A stretch of DNA of 64,000 bases from Scleroderma bovista (GCA_037178675.1 JAYMGJ010000247.1:1-64000), one strand, 5' to 3'. Shown: positions 51,645 to 63,707, numbered from the stretch's first letter. The notes: a model not told the origin generated them from the letters alone. Translations and numbers: made by a program.

Positions 51645-51992
51645 TTAGGTTCTTCGATATGAATACTTGCGTGGATCATAGCCAAGGTCATAATGGATCT
51701 GCAACGCATTTAGCAAGTATCCAGTAACGTTTCCGGTGCACATGTTTTGCCATCCCAATGTGAAACGATTGAACCATCCCGATACGCTGAAATATGCAAA
51801 GTGGCAAACAAACCACGGTGCCCGATGCTGTATTGTAGCTGCAAGGAAATGACGAGCCATCCTGCGCTTTACCCGTTCCAGTGTCCACCATGCGGGACAT
51901 CATACCCATGCCATCCACACGGTGGCCCCGGTGACTTGATTGCGTCCATCGAGTGGAGGTCGCTTTGGTCGTGGCTCCGCTCCTATGAACAT
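51645..51992 (-). CDS. Possible small unrecognised gene
   Basis: A - strand frame starts MFIGAEPRPKRPPLDGRNQV at 51992 and runs into a candidate intron (GTATGATG...TTGCAG, ~70 nt). Downstream exons could end at 51645 via GWFNRFTLGWQNM...YDPRKYSY. The exon phases do not join convincingly and I recognise no family. It sits between the amidase stop and the GNAT gene start, in an otherwise empty 510-bp gap. Confidence 0.25.
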
Positions 51993-52089
51993 CTGGCCAA
52001 GTCATTCAAGAATGCTCACCGCCCGCGGCCCGTTCTCAGGGGATGCGAACGGTATAAGAGGACCCATTCCACCTGCAAAAATCCATACC

Positions 52090-53196
52090 ATGGCTCCAGC
52101 TCAAACCAAAGTCTTCACCCACGCTAGCGCTATTCCAGATGCCGTCTGGGACGCGTTCAGGCGCAATGAGGGTGCCGCTAACATCGTGTACCCGTTCGCT
52201 CTGAAAGCGAGGGAATTCCCTGAAGAAACCGAAGGGCAGCTGTGGATCGCATATTTTGACCAGACGGAGCAGGTCACCTTCGTTCTGTCTTGCACGACGA
52301 GAAGCCTAGGCGATTACCCCATCTTCGTCTACACGACGAACGGCCCTGAGCTCGTGGATATCACAGGCCCCCTCGAGTCTCTTGCAAAAGCACTTCAAGA
52401 ATCTCTTGAGGACAAAGCGCGTGTATTTGCCGTGTTCGCCCGCGAAGCTATCACCCGGAAGTTCTGTGAGATCTGGAAGGAGCTGTCTGGAATCAATATA
52501 GAAGGAGAATATTATGACGCTACATTCACCTTCTGCACAAATGCTACCCTCACTCCATCTTCAAATCTCCGTCCTCTCCCTGAAGAACGCAACCTGACAA
52601 TTTCGTTGGGCCCCGCAGAGACCTCTCACCTGGGCTTGGTTGCCCGCCTCTGCGAAGAATTTTCCAGGACATCCGTGAGTCATGTCAACAATTGATAACA
52701 TTCATTCGTACTGAAATTATTGCAGCCGCCGTACGTCATGAGCAGCGAAGACGCTTTGCAAGAAGCAAGACTCCTAATGGACAACAAGCAAGTTTGGATC
52801 CATTTGATACGGGAGGGAGACAATGAGGACTGGGACGTGGCGTCCATCGTTGCGGCCTCCAGAAATTCTGGAAAGATTGCGACCGTAACGAAGGTGTACA
52901 CTAACCCACACTGGAGAGAATTAGGGTGTGCGGAGCGCCTGTTGCGTCGGGTGTGTAAAGAGTAAGCAATCGTACCAATGGTTTTCATCATGATTCAGAG
53001 ACGATGTTTATTCAACAGGTTGCTGTGCGAGAAGGAAAAGATCGTGCTATATGTCGGATTGGGCAACAATGCGGCTAAGGTCTACCACCGTGTTGGATTC
53101 CAAGGGCTTGGAGGGACCGGCGAGGAAGTCGAAGGAGTAGAAAGGTGGCTCGAGCTTGGGTTTGACAGGAGCCGTGTCAACCTTGGCTACTGGTGA
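52090..53196 (+). CDS. GNAT-like N-acetyltransferase domain protein
   Basis: Starts MAPAQTKVFTHASAIPDAV at 52090. First exon of ~197 aa, then introns at 52674-52724 and 52963-53018, ending RVNLGYW with TGA 53194-53196. The C-terminal third resembles the GNAT fold: VASIVAASRNSGKIATVTKV (beta-strand 4), YTNPHWRELGCAERLLRRVC (acetyl-CoA-binding helix region, in place of QxxGxG/A) and VGLGNNAAKVYHRVGFQGLG (the typical asparagine/Y..GF C-terminal block). The N-terminal part is typical of a fungal family of unknown substrate. Confidence 0.7.
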
Positions 53197-53964
53197 AGAA
53201 TTTTCTTGCGCTTCTAATTCTTGCTGTTTCTTGCTTTCCATTTTGTTTTCCAGTGTTACGATTTTGAAGATCATATTTCTTGTACTAGTCGAGGACCTAG
53301 AACAGCTGATCGTGTCTTTGAATCGACTTGTCAGTACAAGGGTGGGATGTTATGCAAACCCAGTCAGATGCGGCACCAGACCAGCCCCAGTGAGGCTGAA
53401 ATGGTCAACGAACAGGCTGAAGGAGAAATGTACCGACATAGGTTAGCTTCAAGGTGGGATACTAGAATCCATACTCGTCATGCCTTCATGTGGATGGAGT
53501 GTTGCCAACCGAGAAGTAAATTGGTATGTCCCTCGTCAAGATAGACTCGCATTGTCACCAATGGTCAGTACACTTATAGTAGGTCTTTCCCATGTCCCTA
53601 CACACCCTGGGCCAACAACTTGGATTCCATCACACCTAGTACAGGCATGCGTGCATGGAAGTGGTGTCAGCGGATAACATTTCGCTCTGCGATCAGTTTC
53701 TTACTATACGGACACATGTCGGGGAGCGATATAGTGGGAAGCACACGCCGTTATACTAAACACATGTCCGCTGCCGTCCCCGACTGTATGTCTCCAGTGA
53801 GAAACCATAGTGCTGTTCAGCAAACGGATAGCCAGCTTCAGCGTTTGGATCCAATGACCAAGTATTAGCCAGATCAGTACAGTCGGGAATCGGGATGGGT
53901 ACCTACCGCAAGCTCGCTGTATGAGTTGACACAAGATCGCATCTCCTTCGGGCCACGTGTACAT
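53197..53964. other. Intergenic region with no supported gene
   Basis: About 770 bp between converging genes (GNAT + and F-box -). Short frames on both strands look random. Nothing structural noted. Confidence 0.5.
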
Positions 53965-56028
53965 TCATCGAAGGGCCCCACCTATGATCCACTCATTTGC
54001 AACCGTGTTGTCTTCCGGATATTTCGAGAGCAACTCGGGGCTAGGCACTAATCTGGCTCGGTCCCCTCTCCGCACGAGTCCCTCGAAATATCGCCCTGCA
54101 TCAGGAACTTCTTCGAACAACTGGAGATATGCGTCTCGCGACACGGTGATGGGCACTATGTTTTCTTCCGCGACGTCTGCAACGAGTCACTTGTGAACCC
54201 AAATCCGAGTGACGTGTCCAGCGTAAACTTACATCTCGTGGAACCAGTATTTGCAAAGGCGTAGTAAAAGGGCTGATTGCGTCCGTGAGACAGCGAATCG
54301 ACGGCCATGGATGCAATCCACTCATCGGAGGCATCACATGTTGGCTGTAAGGACGCGTGACAAGAAGCATGCAGCACAACAAGATGTGTAGCTTACGTCC
54401 CATCCATACACATATCCAATATAGTCGTATTTTGCATGTTGGAATATCAGGCCAACGAAGTACTTGGGAGGAGCTATCAAACTTGAACGGAAGAACACAG
54501 ACCCTGCCTCCGCCTCTTCTATTCTCCTGAACTCGTCACAGCGTTTGACAAGTTGAGCTCGGATGGGTTGATCCAAAATCGGAGGTAAGACATCTTGCAG
54601 AACAACCAGTGGATCTAGAGGAAATTGGTTGATGTGGTGTATAAAGGCCATGAAGACTTGTTCATCGTTCATGAATACGACATTCACAGCCAGAGCAGAA
54701 TAAAGAGCAGCATGCAAATCATGTACAGTGCTGACTGCATGTGGCAGAATGGAGGACGACCGGAGGATATTCCCTGCTGCACGGAGAACCATCGACTCCG
54801 TCGAGGCTGGTTGAATGTATTGAGCAATGGGTTCAGGTGGGAGCTCCGCTGCGATAAGTCGATAAGGAATATCTTGTTGTGTCGAAAGAAGGGGCTGAGT
54901 CTGAGAAGCATACACATCCAGAAAGATATTGGGAACTTTCGGGTCAGGAGAAGAGACAACCGCCAACACTCTGAGAGGAAAGTCGAGAGGGGTTGCTGAG
55001 ATGTTTAACCTACGAGCGATGCAAACATAAATGTAAACCAATGAAATAGGGATAGTGTCTTTGTGTGTGCTGAGGAACCAATGTGGAAAGCGAGTGTTGA
55101 AGCTATAGAAGTAAATATCTGTCGCTCTCTATGAGCAATGAGGGGATTGACTGTTCGGATGGAACGTACGCTCAACAGGCCTGAAGCCCTTCTCCCACAT
55201 GAATTGACATATGGCTACTGATATTCGCTCCAACCGTTCCTTGCTTCGATTGAACTCGTCTGGATCCACAGATATGCAGTTCCGGATGAGATATGCACGA
55301 CACTCCTGTGCAAGAACCTCTAGTTGCCGAGTTATCTTTCCGGTCAAGATGTGAATATAAGAAGTCAGATCCAGGAAACATCAATGCCGACGCACCTCAG
55401 CTGGTGGATAAGCAAAGAATGACGAGAGACACGCCATAGCCAGCTCAAGCGACTCTGGTTGGTTCCCCTGACCCAACTTGATATCACCCCATACCTTCAT
55501 GGCATGACTCCTGGATATGGTACCCAGTAGGGACTGTGCCCAATACCGTCTCGGAAGTGCGTGGTCCTGAATACCAGAAAATGGTTCCATGTCCTCGTCA
55601 TCCTGCTCGTCCAGTTCTAGAGGCTCAGGGAGAGCACGCCGAGCTTCAGCTTCCAGAGCGTTCCAGACATCATATGACATAGTTAATGCTACTTGTCTAG
55701 CGAGCTCTGCTCGACCGCTGCGTTCCGAAACGATAAGGTCAAGAGCGCCAATAGCTTGTCGGTCGATGTGCAGGCGGCAAAGAAAGCGTGCCTTCCAATC
55801 ATTACCTAGGATTTCCCTTCGCAAGTTCTCCCTGGCTGGATCGCAGATCGTGTATTTCGCGAGGTAGTGTGGCTCCCAGACCGACGGGAGAGATGCGGCT
55901 ACTCGGAGAGTAGTATTGGTTTGCGAACAAGCAATCAGAGTCTTTGGGCCATCATCTGAGAAAGCAGAGGCTGGAATCTGCTGGAGGATGTGGACGTACA
56001 CATCGAATGGGAGTTGTTGCACGGACAT
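53965..56028 (-). CDS. F-box protein with transglutaminase-like and YccV/HspQ-like domains (FBXO21-like)
   Basis: Starts MSVQQLPFDVYVHILQQIP at 56028, an F-box. Then a SirB1/transglutaminase-like helical region (SLELAMACLSSFFAYPPAEV, CRAYLIRNC, KRCDEFRRIEEA) spread over exons down to about 54480. The C-terminus is a YccV/HspQ-like module: PPKYFVGLIFQHAKYDYIGY, VYGWD, FYYAFANTGST, and after splicing VAEENIVPITV, then PDAGRYFEGLVRRGDRARLV. This order of domains matches FBXO21-type substrate receptors of SCF ubiquitin ligases. About six introns. The neighbouring UBC12 gene (17 kb away) acts in cullin neddylation, but I read no special linkage. Confidence 0.82.
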
Positions 56029-56197
56029 GACAAGTTGGAAGACTGACCACTTCAGGGCCTAAGCGCTTCACACTGATCTTCTATAGCAAGTCGCCTACTC
56101 TACAAGTACAGACTAGTCCAACACTGTCCAAGGGTTCGTAAGTCCAAATAATGCGAACGGTCCGTGATAGACAATAAAATGATCCGTCTACGTGTCT

Positions 56198-58066
56198 TCA
56201 TGGCAACAAGAATTCGTCCATCACCTGTAAAGCATTCTTCCAAAACGTCTCTACCACTTCTTTATCCAGCCCGTTCTCGTCGTACCCGAGACTAACCCAG
56301 AATTTCCCCGCAAAGGTATATCCGAACAACAACATTCCTCCCGCGCGCTGCCGAGAACCAGTGGTGAGGGAGTGAAGCTTGAAAGCAGGGAAGGTAGCGT
56401 GCTTGTACGTTCCGTCGAGATTACCCAGCAGTGAAAGTCCGATCAGTGCCGAGGATGGTGCACGAGGCTTGGTAGGCTGTGCGGAAGTAGGCGCTGGTGG
56501 GGGAGGGTTGTATGTACCACGCTCCCTCTCGTCGTCTTCTTTCGCCCACATGCGGGCACGCTGGACCCTTTCCTCCGCCGTCAACCGGCATCGCGAGACG
56601 AACATGGGAGTCTTGGCTACTTTGGCGCTCTGTTCCTTGGCAGCTCTTGCTCTGTGCCAGAACGTGGAACTAGGCTGCAACGAGCGAGGGATAAAATTCG
56701 GTAGAACGACGTTGAAGTAGCCAATAGAAAGAAACCAGTAGGAAGGGTGCAGAGGACGGGCCTGGAGATATGGCCGAAGATTGACTGCAGAGTACATCAA
56801 CCTACAGGGGAAAGATTAACGGGTATACGCCGAATGGGGTGGACGAGAGTTACGTCGGCAGATCGGGGGAACCATTGCCCATCCTTGCCCATGCAATGTT
56901 ACAAACAGAGAAGAGCGCCGCGGAAATAGACACCCCATTCGCCTTGCAACGTTTCAGAATAGACTTTGTGCGGTCTTGATCATACGAAACAGTTGGGACG
57001 ATCGTGTGTCTCGGCTGTTTGGGTCTGCGGGGGAACGTTTGTCCCCCCTGATTGCATTATGCATTCAATAGGAGTCAATGGTAGATAAGGGGACGTACAA
57101 TGGTCTTCTCCTGAGCAGTTTGATGATCGACTCTGCCGATAGCCGAACGCAGTTTGCTCGGTTCACGGGGGAGATTATCTTCGACGGAAGTCGGAAGCGT
57201 GAGGATCTATACAGAACGAACTCAGCCTCGAGTGGTGCCAGATAATCGAAAACGTGGACCTTCCCAGGACCGGGACGGCAGTGCCGTTCCCATTCCTCAT
57301 TGAGTTGTTCCTCGAGTTCTTGCAGGCTCTTATCAGCAGCCAGTAGGCTAAAAAAGTCGTTTGCAAACTGATGCAATGCCATGCCATCGCCGAGGAAATG
57401 GGCGGCACAAATCAACAGATCGTAATTTGGATTTGACACCGATGTCTCCTCGGCTGGACTGTGCAGTTGGGGCGTGAGGGGTGGGGTGGGGAGCCCCGTG
57501 GCGCCATTGGAGACGACGAGATACGATAGACGCTGATTGGACAAGGTACGTTTGCCGTTGAGATAGTCATCGATGAGCTCTGCAAAGGCAATCTAAGATC
57601 AAACAAAAGTTCCGGATGGCGCAACGTACGGTCCTTGGTGACGGATTTGTACTCCAGATTTCTATCTGCGTCAGTGAGCACATCTTGGAAAGTCAGCGGT
57701 GGAGTGTATCTACGGAACACGATGATAGTAAGGAACGACAACGGAACGTATGACTTGTCAAACGCACACAAATCTGACGTCCTCATAACTGTGCATCGTG
57801 ACGGTGCACGCCAGCAGGGGGTGGCGAACACGGAGTATGCCCCATACCAGACGGACGCGTGCGCGTTCCATGAGGCGATCTGGAGCGTTGAAACCGATAT
57901 GGAGGTACCTGCATTCAGCCCATACTGGTGAGTAGTCGTGGTACATGGGGAAGATGGGAACACACATGTCATTTACGCCATCGGCTCTGGCAGGAAGATA
58001 GTACGACAGTTCGGTGTTGCCCATGGGGCGCTCGACGGCGAGAGCGTCGACGGTGGGGGACTGCAT
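56198..58066 (-). CDS. CoA-dependent acyltransferase (condensation-like fold)
   Basis: Starts MQSPTVDALAVERPMGNTEL at 58066. First exon ends near SYEDVRF; following exons include LTFQDVLTDADRNLEYKS, RTLSNQRLSYLVVSNG, the motif HFLGDGMALHQFANDFF at about 57395 (the HxxxDG catalytic pattern of the family with His and Asp-Gly kept), and, after an intron near 57060-56800, MMYSAVNLRPYLQARPLHPS, TYKHATFPAFKLHSL and GGMLLFGYTFAGKFWVSLGY. This two-part layout matches fungal alcohol or secondary-metabolite acyltransferases. No adjacent secondary-metabolite genes are seen, so the substrate is unknown. Confidence 0.72.
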
Positions 58067-58612
58067 GGGAACGACGAAGTCACAGAGCGCAGTGGGTAGA
58101 GGGAATACATAGTGGAATTATCTGGGGCGATCACGACGAATCGAACCGAGATTCGAACCGAATGATCGCCTATCAGGGGGTTTTTCCAGAACTGACACAT
58201 TCCAAACCTTGCAGTGACTTGTGGCGGCGACATTTCGCCGGCTCTTGCCCATCAGAGATCTAACTATTTCAAGTTATCTCACCGCACTGCACCCACCGTT
58301 GGACCTTCGTCAGTTGCCATGAATGTCTGGGAAACATTGTCGGAAGACCTTGGGTCTCGGCCCTCACGGCCTCATCACCTTCTGTTCCTCCCTGCCAAAG
58401 TCTCCAGCTGCGGAGCCATGAGGCACTCCGTACATGTGAGTTTTCAAGTGCTTCGGAAAGTCAGTAGATACAAGTGATCGAATACTGCAAAGACACCAAA
58501 CTACATGGGTGTTTCGTTGAAGAGTAAAAGTGTGCGTTGCTATGTCCGTACGAAAGAGTTCTGAACAGTCCGTCAAATGCCATCACCAACGTGGGACTGC
58601 ACGGTCCCGTAC
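58067..58612. other. Intergenic region with no supported gene
   Basis: About 545 bp between the acyltransferase start and the transporter stop. Several short overlapping frames look like noise. Confidence 0.5.
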
Positions 58613-59994
58613 TCATTGCTTGTCCTCCTTTTCGTCGGGCGTATCAAAAATCACTGCCATTTCATTCTCCGAGTCCTTGGAAGCGCTTCCCAGGGCCTCC
58701 ACGTCATTCTGCCGTCTGGGTGGTGTTTCTGCAGACTTTACCCATGTGTAATACCTATATGGAATGATCAGATATGCGGTTATCACCGAGGTGCTGACTT
58801 ACATCGTGCCCAGCAGAATCAGAAGAATGGACACAGCCCGGTTTCTAAATGGCACCGGACGTCCGTTACTTCCGTGCCTAAACAAATGTACCACCACTCA
58901 CACAGTTAAAATATCACTGAACAACCACACACCCAGCACGGTTTGGATGACGGTCCGTGCTGCCTGTAATAAAAAAAGACACCGGTCAGCCACATGCATC
59001 ATCAAACAGGTGGCATACTAACGCTGGAGAACATGTGCGTAATTGGGCTCGTGACTTTGATGCTAAGCAAGCCAGCCAAGCACAGCAGAAAGCCGAAGAC
59101 TCCCGTAATTAGACTGCCCCACAGGAACACATTACCATCCCAGGACGAGGTGTGGATAAGATCTTCGAGCACAGATAATTCACCGTGAAGTGGGACGAAA
59201 GGCAGCAAGAGAGCTGCCGAACCCAAGTTAGTCCAATATGCCAAAACGATTGTCGAGTTGTTGCAGTGAGGTAATGACGACTTGATCAAGACAGCGTGAA
59301 AAGCAATGAAAAGCGACGAAAGGAGCCCGTAGAAAAGCGACAAGGTGGAAGGGGTCGCAGTGGCAGGCAGCAATGATGAGGGTGCAACACCGAGCAGGAA
59401 TCCAATCGTGACGATGGCGGCGGCCGCCAAGGTTCGAGGAGTTGGCGTGGAACGCGTGTGGACGGAGGAAACAAGAATCGTAAGAGGAAGAACCAGACCC
59501 CTGGCAATCTGGAAAGTCATATAAACACCAGAGAGACCCACATTGATGTGGGGGGATGTCTACCTGGAAGAACGAAGCTTCGACTCCTCTGAGGCAGAGA
59601 GTGTTGAATACCAGGCCAATAATATTAACGGACACCACGGGAAAGAGCTTCTTCGCGGTATCCAGCTCGAGTTTCGGTATCTCTACACGTGCGGTGACGG
59701 CTGCTGCTGCATGGAGGAGGATGACAGCAATGACAAGCTGCAAGAACAGGAACAGGAGAGGCAGATCGGGCGAATTATTGAGAACCGCCTTGTTTCTGAA
59801 AACGGATGCAGCGTGAGCGAACTCTTGGGGGGAGGGGGAACGAATACCCACACGAAGACCATCTACGGCGAAACCAGGGGAGTGAGCAAGGGAGCACGGG
59901 GGGATGAGCACCTTACCACGAGCGCGGCCGTCATGTAGAACGAGACGACGCCGGCGACCTTGAGGGTGTACGCATCGCAGCGAGTGGAAGCCAT
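58613..59994 (-). CDS. GDP-fucose transporter-like nucleotide-sugar transporter
   Basis: Starts MASTRCDAYTLKVAGVVSFY at 59994; splicing gives MVFVNKAVLNNSPDLPLLF, then EIPKLELDTAKKLFPVVSV, NIIGLVFNTLCLRGVEASFF, QIARGLVLPLTILVSSVHT, SPITHMFSSAARTVIQTVLG and YYTWVKSAETPPRR, ending EKEDKQ with TGA complementary to 58613-58615. The layout (about ten membrane helices; NK, FNxLCL and THMFSSAART-like blocks; cytosolic acidic tail) corresponds to SLC35C1-type GDP-fucose transporters of the Golgi/ER. Triose-phosphate-transporter-family paralogs are the alternative. Divergent from the O-fucosyltransferase-like gene with 248 bp between starts. Confidence 0.8.
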
Positions 59995-60242
59995 GGTGCC
60001 AGCGAGCAGCAGGACGAGGAGGACTTATAAACCGACACAACAGACCAGTTCGCGTCGGCAAGATTAGATATATTTAGCGGCCGGGTGAACTGGCTCGGCG
60101 CAAGGAACGGAGGATCTCGATCGACCCTTATTTGGATATCATCATGATCCTGCACGTGCCCCTGAATCCGATGTCCTCCTGCGTCTGGGAACTTTGGTTC
60201 CCCACAAACAAATAGTCGCACCACCACTGCACTCGTCTCCCA
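59995..60242. promoter_or_regulatory. Shared divergent promoter of transporter and O-fucosyltransferase-like genes
   Basis: 248 bp between the two ATGs. No CCAAT or clear TATA pair stands out; a CACGTG-like GCACGTGC lies at about 60152-60159. Co-regulation is inference. Confidence 0.5.
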
Positions 60243-62045
60243 ATGGCGAAGGATCTGCGGGACAGCGTCGACTCTGAAGAGCTCCTCCTCCCCCAGAGGT
60301 ACTACTGCGATGCCGACCGTCTGGGGCGTCGACGGGCCTCTGGGATGTCCCAGTACATCATCCGGCGTCAGTTCCTCGTCTCCTGTGCTGCCTTTGCCCT
60401 CGTGTCTGCGGTCACCCTCGCCCTCTTCATGCTCGTCAAGGCCCCTGCTCAGCTCCGTGACCTCCTCGCTGTCCCCCCGGTAACGGATCTGGGCGATGTA
60501 CAGTCGTTTGTCCTGGGGCCGCCAACCCAGAGCTTCAGAGGTCAGTCTCGCCGTCCCCCACCTACACTTGCCTCACCTCCGTCCAGACAACCTAAGGAAT
60601 GACACCAAATACATTACATCGTGGCTAAATGCAGGATGGAGTACGTATTGTCGGCTCCTTCACAGACCAGCCTACTCACACTAGCGCTAGCCAACGACGT
60701 AATGACCATCGTGAGTACCGCTCTGACAGGATGCGAATGCCTTGGCGCCTCACGCCACACAGGGAAATTTGCTGTACCTCGCTATGATTACACAACGGGT
60801 GCCCATCCTGCCGAGATTCATTCCATCCCATATTGGCCCAGATGCACTCGACATTCCATTTGGCTATGTCTTCGACGTCCCGCGCCTGAGCAAGGCGATT
60901 GGATTGCCCATCCTAGAATGGGATCAAGTCAAGGACGTGAACAGCACCGTCGTCGACGAGCTTGGGTGCTGGGCTGTGTGGCCAGTTGTCTCGGAGGAGG
61001 ATATCCCCCCGCGAGGTAGTTTCAACATCGACCAGCTCAAGCTTGGTACAATCCACTCACCTCTGTCCACGTAATACATCTGACCGGTGTTTAGACCTTT
61101 CGCACACGCTGGTACCTGGCTGGGTTAAGCTCACCCAACCAGGCGTCCCCGATAAGCACGCTTCGTTGTGGTCCCTTGCAAGGCTGTCATTTCCCGAAGC
61201 TCGCGTAGAAGCGCTGAACCAGCCTCCTATCCCCTCTCCGCTTCATCAGGCGTCTCTTCCCCCCGATGAACAGCTCCTTTGCTACGATTACCTTTATTAT
61301 ACGGCCGTTGCAAATGTACGTGCTTCTTCTTGCCACTCAAAAGGTGATTTCTAAACCAATAACCCTTAGGCGTGGGAGTGGAATTGGGACTATAGTCCGG
61401 CATGGAGGTTCGTCGGTCGACACATGCACTGGAACGCCACCATGGTCAACCTCGCTGAAGAGCATACAAGACGGGCCATGAAAGTGCCTGATAACGAGCC
61501 CACTCCTGCTGTAAGTTGCATACCGTTGCCAATGCTTCCGCGCTCAGAGCTGTCGATCAGTATATCTCAGTACATGTTCGGCATGGTGATTTCCGTGCCT
61601 ATTGCAATAGTATCCCCGAAGACCAGTGCTTTGCCTCTATGCCAGCAATTGCCCGACGCGTTGCAGACGTGCAACAGGAACTTCTGGACAGAAAGGGTAT
61701 TCATGTTACTCGGGTCATCATGACAAGTGATGAACGGGACCCGAATTGGTGGGCCGAAGTAGGCAAGCTTGGTTGGACCTGGGTCGATTATGCGGCGGAA
61801 CAGACGGTTGAAAAACACGGAAAATGGTACGTTACATGCTTTTTTTTTGGTTTGATTTCAGGTCCTTCATATCCATTTACAGGTATCCGCTCCTGCTCGA
61901 TGCCATCATCCAGTCCCGCGGGGCTGGTTTCGTGGGCACGGAGTTTTCAACCATGACAACTGTCGCTCTCCGCCGAGTGCAAGATTGGAATGATGGAGCT
62001 GTGAGGGCAATGCACTGGGGATGGCCTGGGGCTGACGACCACTGA
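60243..62045 (+). CDS. GDP-fucose protein O-fucosyltransferase-like glycosyltransferase
   Basis: Starts MAKDLRDSVDSEELLLPQRY at 60243. One membrane segment (QFLVSCAAFALVSAVTLALF) near residue 45 gives a type II Golgi/ER topology. The lumenal catalytic part has NAGWTNDVMTIGNLLYLA-type sequence after splicing, GRHMHWNATMVNLAEEH, and ISVHVRHGDFRAYC (the HxRxxDF donor-binding motif of O-fucosyltransferases), with RVIMTSDERDPNWW and SRGAGFVGTEFSTMTTVALR near the C-terminus. Ends WGWPGADDH at TGA 62043-62045. About six introns. The target protein is unknown. A GDP-fucose transporter-like gene shares its promoter region. Confidence 0.8.
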
Positions 62046-62211
62046 GGACCTTGGCGATTCGAAATCCACCTTATGTGGGTTTGGACTTACCTGTATATTC
62101 CATGGACAACTTCTACATTGTTGATAAGCAGGAATAGACATGGATCGAGGAATGACAATGCTAGATATTTAACCCACCCAAATGATGGCACACTTCATGA
62201 CGCTGCACTGA

Positions 62212-63444
62212 TCATAGTCTTTGATCTAATGGCACTGCACTACGCATACGGACCAAATGACATAGTGTTGCATTCACCGGGGTCGGGACTCCGTACTTTT
62301 TTCCGAGTACAACCAAGTACCCGTTAAGATACTGGATTTCTGTCCGTCGACCATGCCTTATGTCGGAAAGGGTGGATGAAACATTTCCCTGACGTTTGGA
62401 AGTGCGTATGACTTCCTCCATGAGACTCTCCGCCTCGAGCTCCGGTGGCATTCTGTCCAATGGTACCTGACTCTTGTCCGTGTTTGGAGCGAGGGAGTCC
62501 AAGTAAGATTCGGTCTCATGTTCCAGTTGAGCACGAAATACATCAGATGCTTCTTTGCAGGTGTTCCGCAGGATACTTTTGGACCCACTGTCACGGAAGA
62601 GCGCGCCATTCCGACACCCAAGTATAGCCGTGAGCGGGTTCACCGCGGCGTTGATCACGAGCTTTTTTCGCATGGCAACCTGTACATCTGCCATTGGACA
62701 CCATTTCGTTCCTAATGTGTCAAGTGAACTCAGCGCAGCCACCGTCTCTCTCAAGCTGCGATACTGGACATGCGATGGGTTGCCGGGTTGTGCGATGTCG
62801 TCGAGATCGAGCTGCCGCTCGTGGCTGGGTTTACTCTCCTCGACCAGGGAGGCTTCGAAGTCGCGTTTGCGGGGGTCGGGCACGATACCGAAGTCGACCG
62901 TACCGTGCGCCGTGTGAACAACGTGATAATTGTCTTTGAACCAGGCTTGGTTCGTGTTAGACGCGAGAATAAAGTTTGGCCTCGTCTCAGGATTGCGGAA
63001 GACATGTTGCATGATCTCCTCGAAGATGCCCATGCCGTCCTGAAATAAGACGACCGTGCTGCTGGCATTTAGCCTCGGCAATAAATTCGAGAGCGCGTCA
63101 ACGGTCTCAGTGGGCCGCGTGGTGACGATAAGAGAGTCGATGGGGCGAGTGTGAATATCCTCCACGGGAGGTACGTAGTTGCGCGCCTGGCCTCTTGTAA
63201 GGTTGGGATTGAAAGTCATGCCCACGCCAGATATTTCGCCTTTTTCGACGACTTCGCATTGGAACCCACCACAGCTTTGGACGACACCGCGCGCCTCCAT
63301 GTACAATTCTCCTTTGCTGCGATTATGCGAAACCCATGCTTTTCTGTACGTCTTGTGGACGAGCGTGACTGATCGAGAGGCAGCCCGGAGATGGTAGGCA
63401 ATGAGCAAGCCTAAAGGGCTGAGGCCCAAGACGTAGAAACGCAT
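62212..63444 (-). CDS. Ketopantoate reductase (2-dehydropantoate 2-reductase) family
   Basis: Taken from MRFYVLGLSPLGLLIAYHLR at 63444, where a Rossmann first strand begins directly, as in the family. The dinucleotide motif GLSPLG departs from GxGxxG by Ser at the second Gly. Further blocks: TTRPTETVDALSNLLPRL, VVLFQDGMGIFEEI, RKKLVINAAVNPLTAILGCR (catalytic Lys/Asn block), MEEVIRTSKRQ-type region and RRTEIQYLNGYLVVLGKKYG with the PTP VNATLCHLVR C-terminus. The length of 410 aa exceeds bacterial PanE and fits fungal homologs. No introns. A coenzyme A biosynthesis role or a PAN5-like paralog are both possible. Confidence 0.82.
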   Translation of the reverse strand: MRFYVLGLSPLGLLIAYHLRAASRSVTLVHKTYRKAWVSHNRSKGELYMEARGVVQSCGGFQCEVVEKGEISGVGMTFNPNLTRGQARNYVPPVEDIHTRPIDSLIVTTRPTETVDALSNLLPRLNASSTVVLFQDGMGIFEEIMQHVFRNPETRPNFILASNTNQAWFKDNYHVVHTAHGTVDFGIVPDPRKRDFEASLVEESKPSHERQLDLDDIAQPGNPSHVQYRSLRETVAALSSLDTLGTKWCPMADVQVAMRKKLVINAAVNPLTAILGCRNGALFRDSGSKSILRNTCKEASDVFRAQLEHETESYLDSLAPNTDKSQVPLDRMPPELEAESLMEEVIRTSKRQGNVSSTLSDIRHGRRTEIQYLNGYLVVLGKKYGVPTPVNATLCHLVRMRSAVPLDQRL

Positions 63445-63707
63445 AGGCTCTCTCACCCAGAGCGAGGCTTTCTAACGCTAAACACCCGGCAGTGAGCGTC
63501 GAATAAAAGGATTCCTTAGCTGAACGTACACTTGGTTTGAAAAGGCGTTGAAGACCGTAGTAAGCGAGTGGATCGGGCCGCTGAGAAAGAGTTACTCGAT
63601 TTGGAATGGCCACCTAGATAAGATCCTCGAACGCTTCTTGGACCGTGCACTATTTAAGTGGACTAGCATTCACACACATCCAATACCCGCTGAACTTTTC
63701 GTCCATC

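Noticed and set aside
53047..53274. 75-codon - frame antisense to the end of the GNAT gene.
   Set aside because: Antisense to coding sequence with no recognised domain; could be a chance opening.
63457..63613. Upstream exon for the ketopantoate reductase gene.
   Set aside because: The open frame there begins at GTG rather than ATG, and the protein has a natural Rossmann start at 63444.
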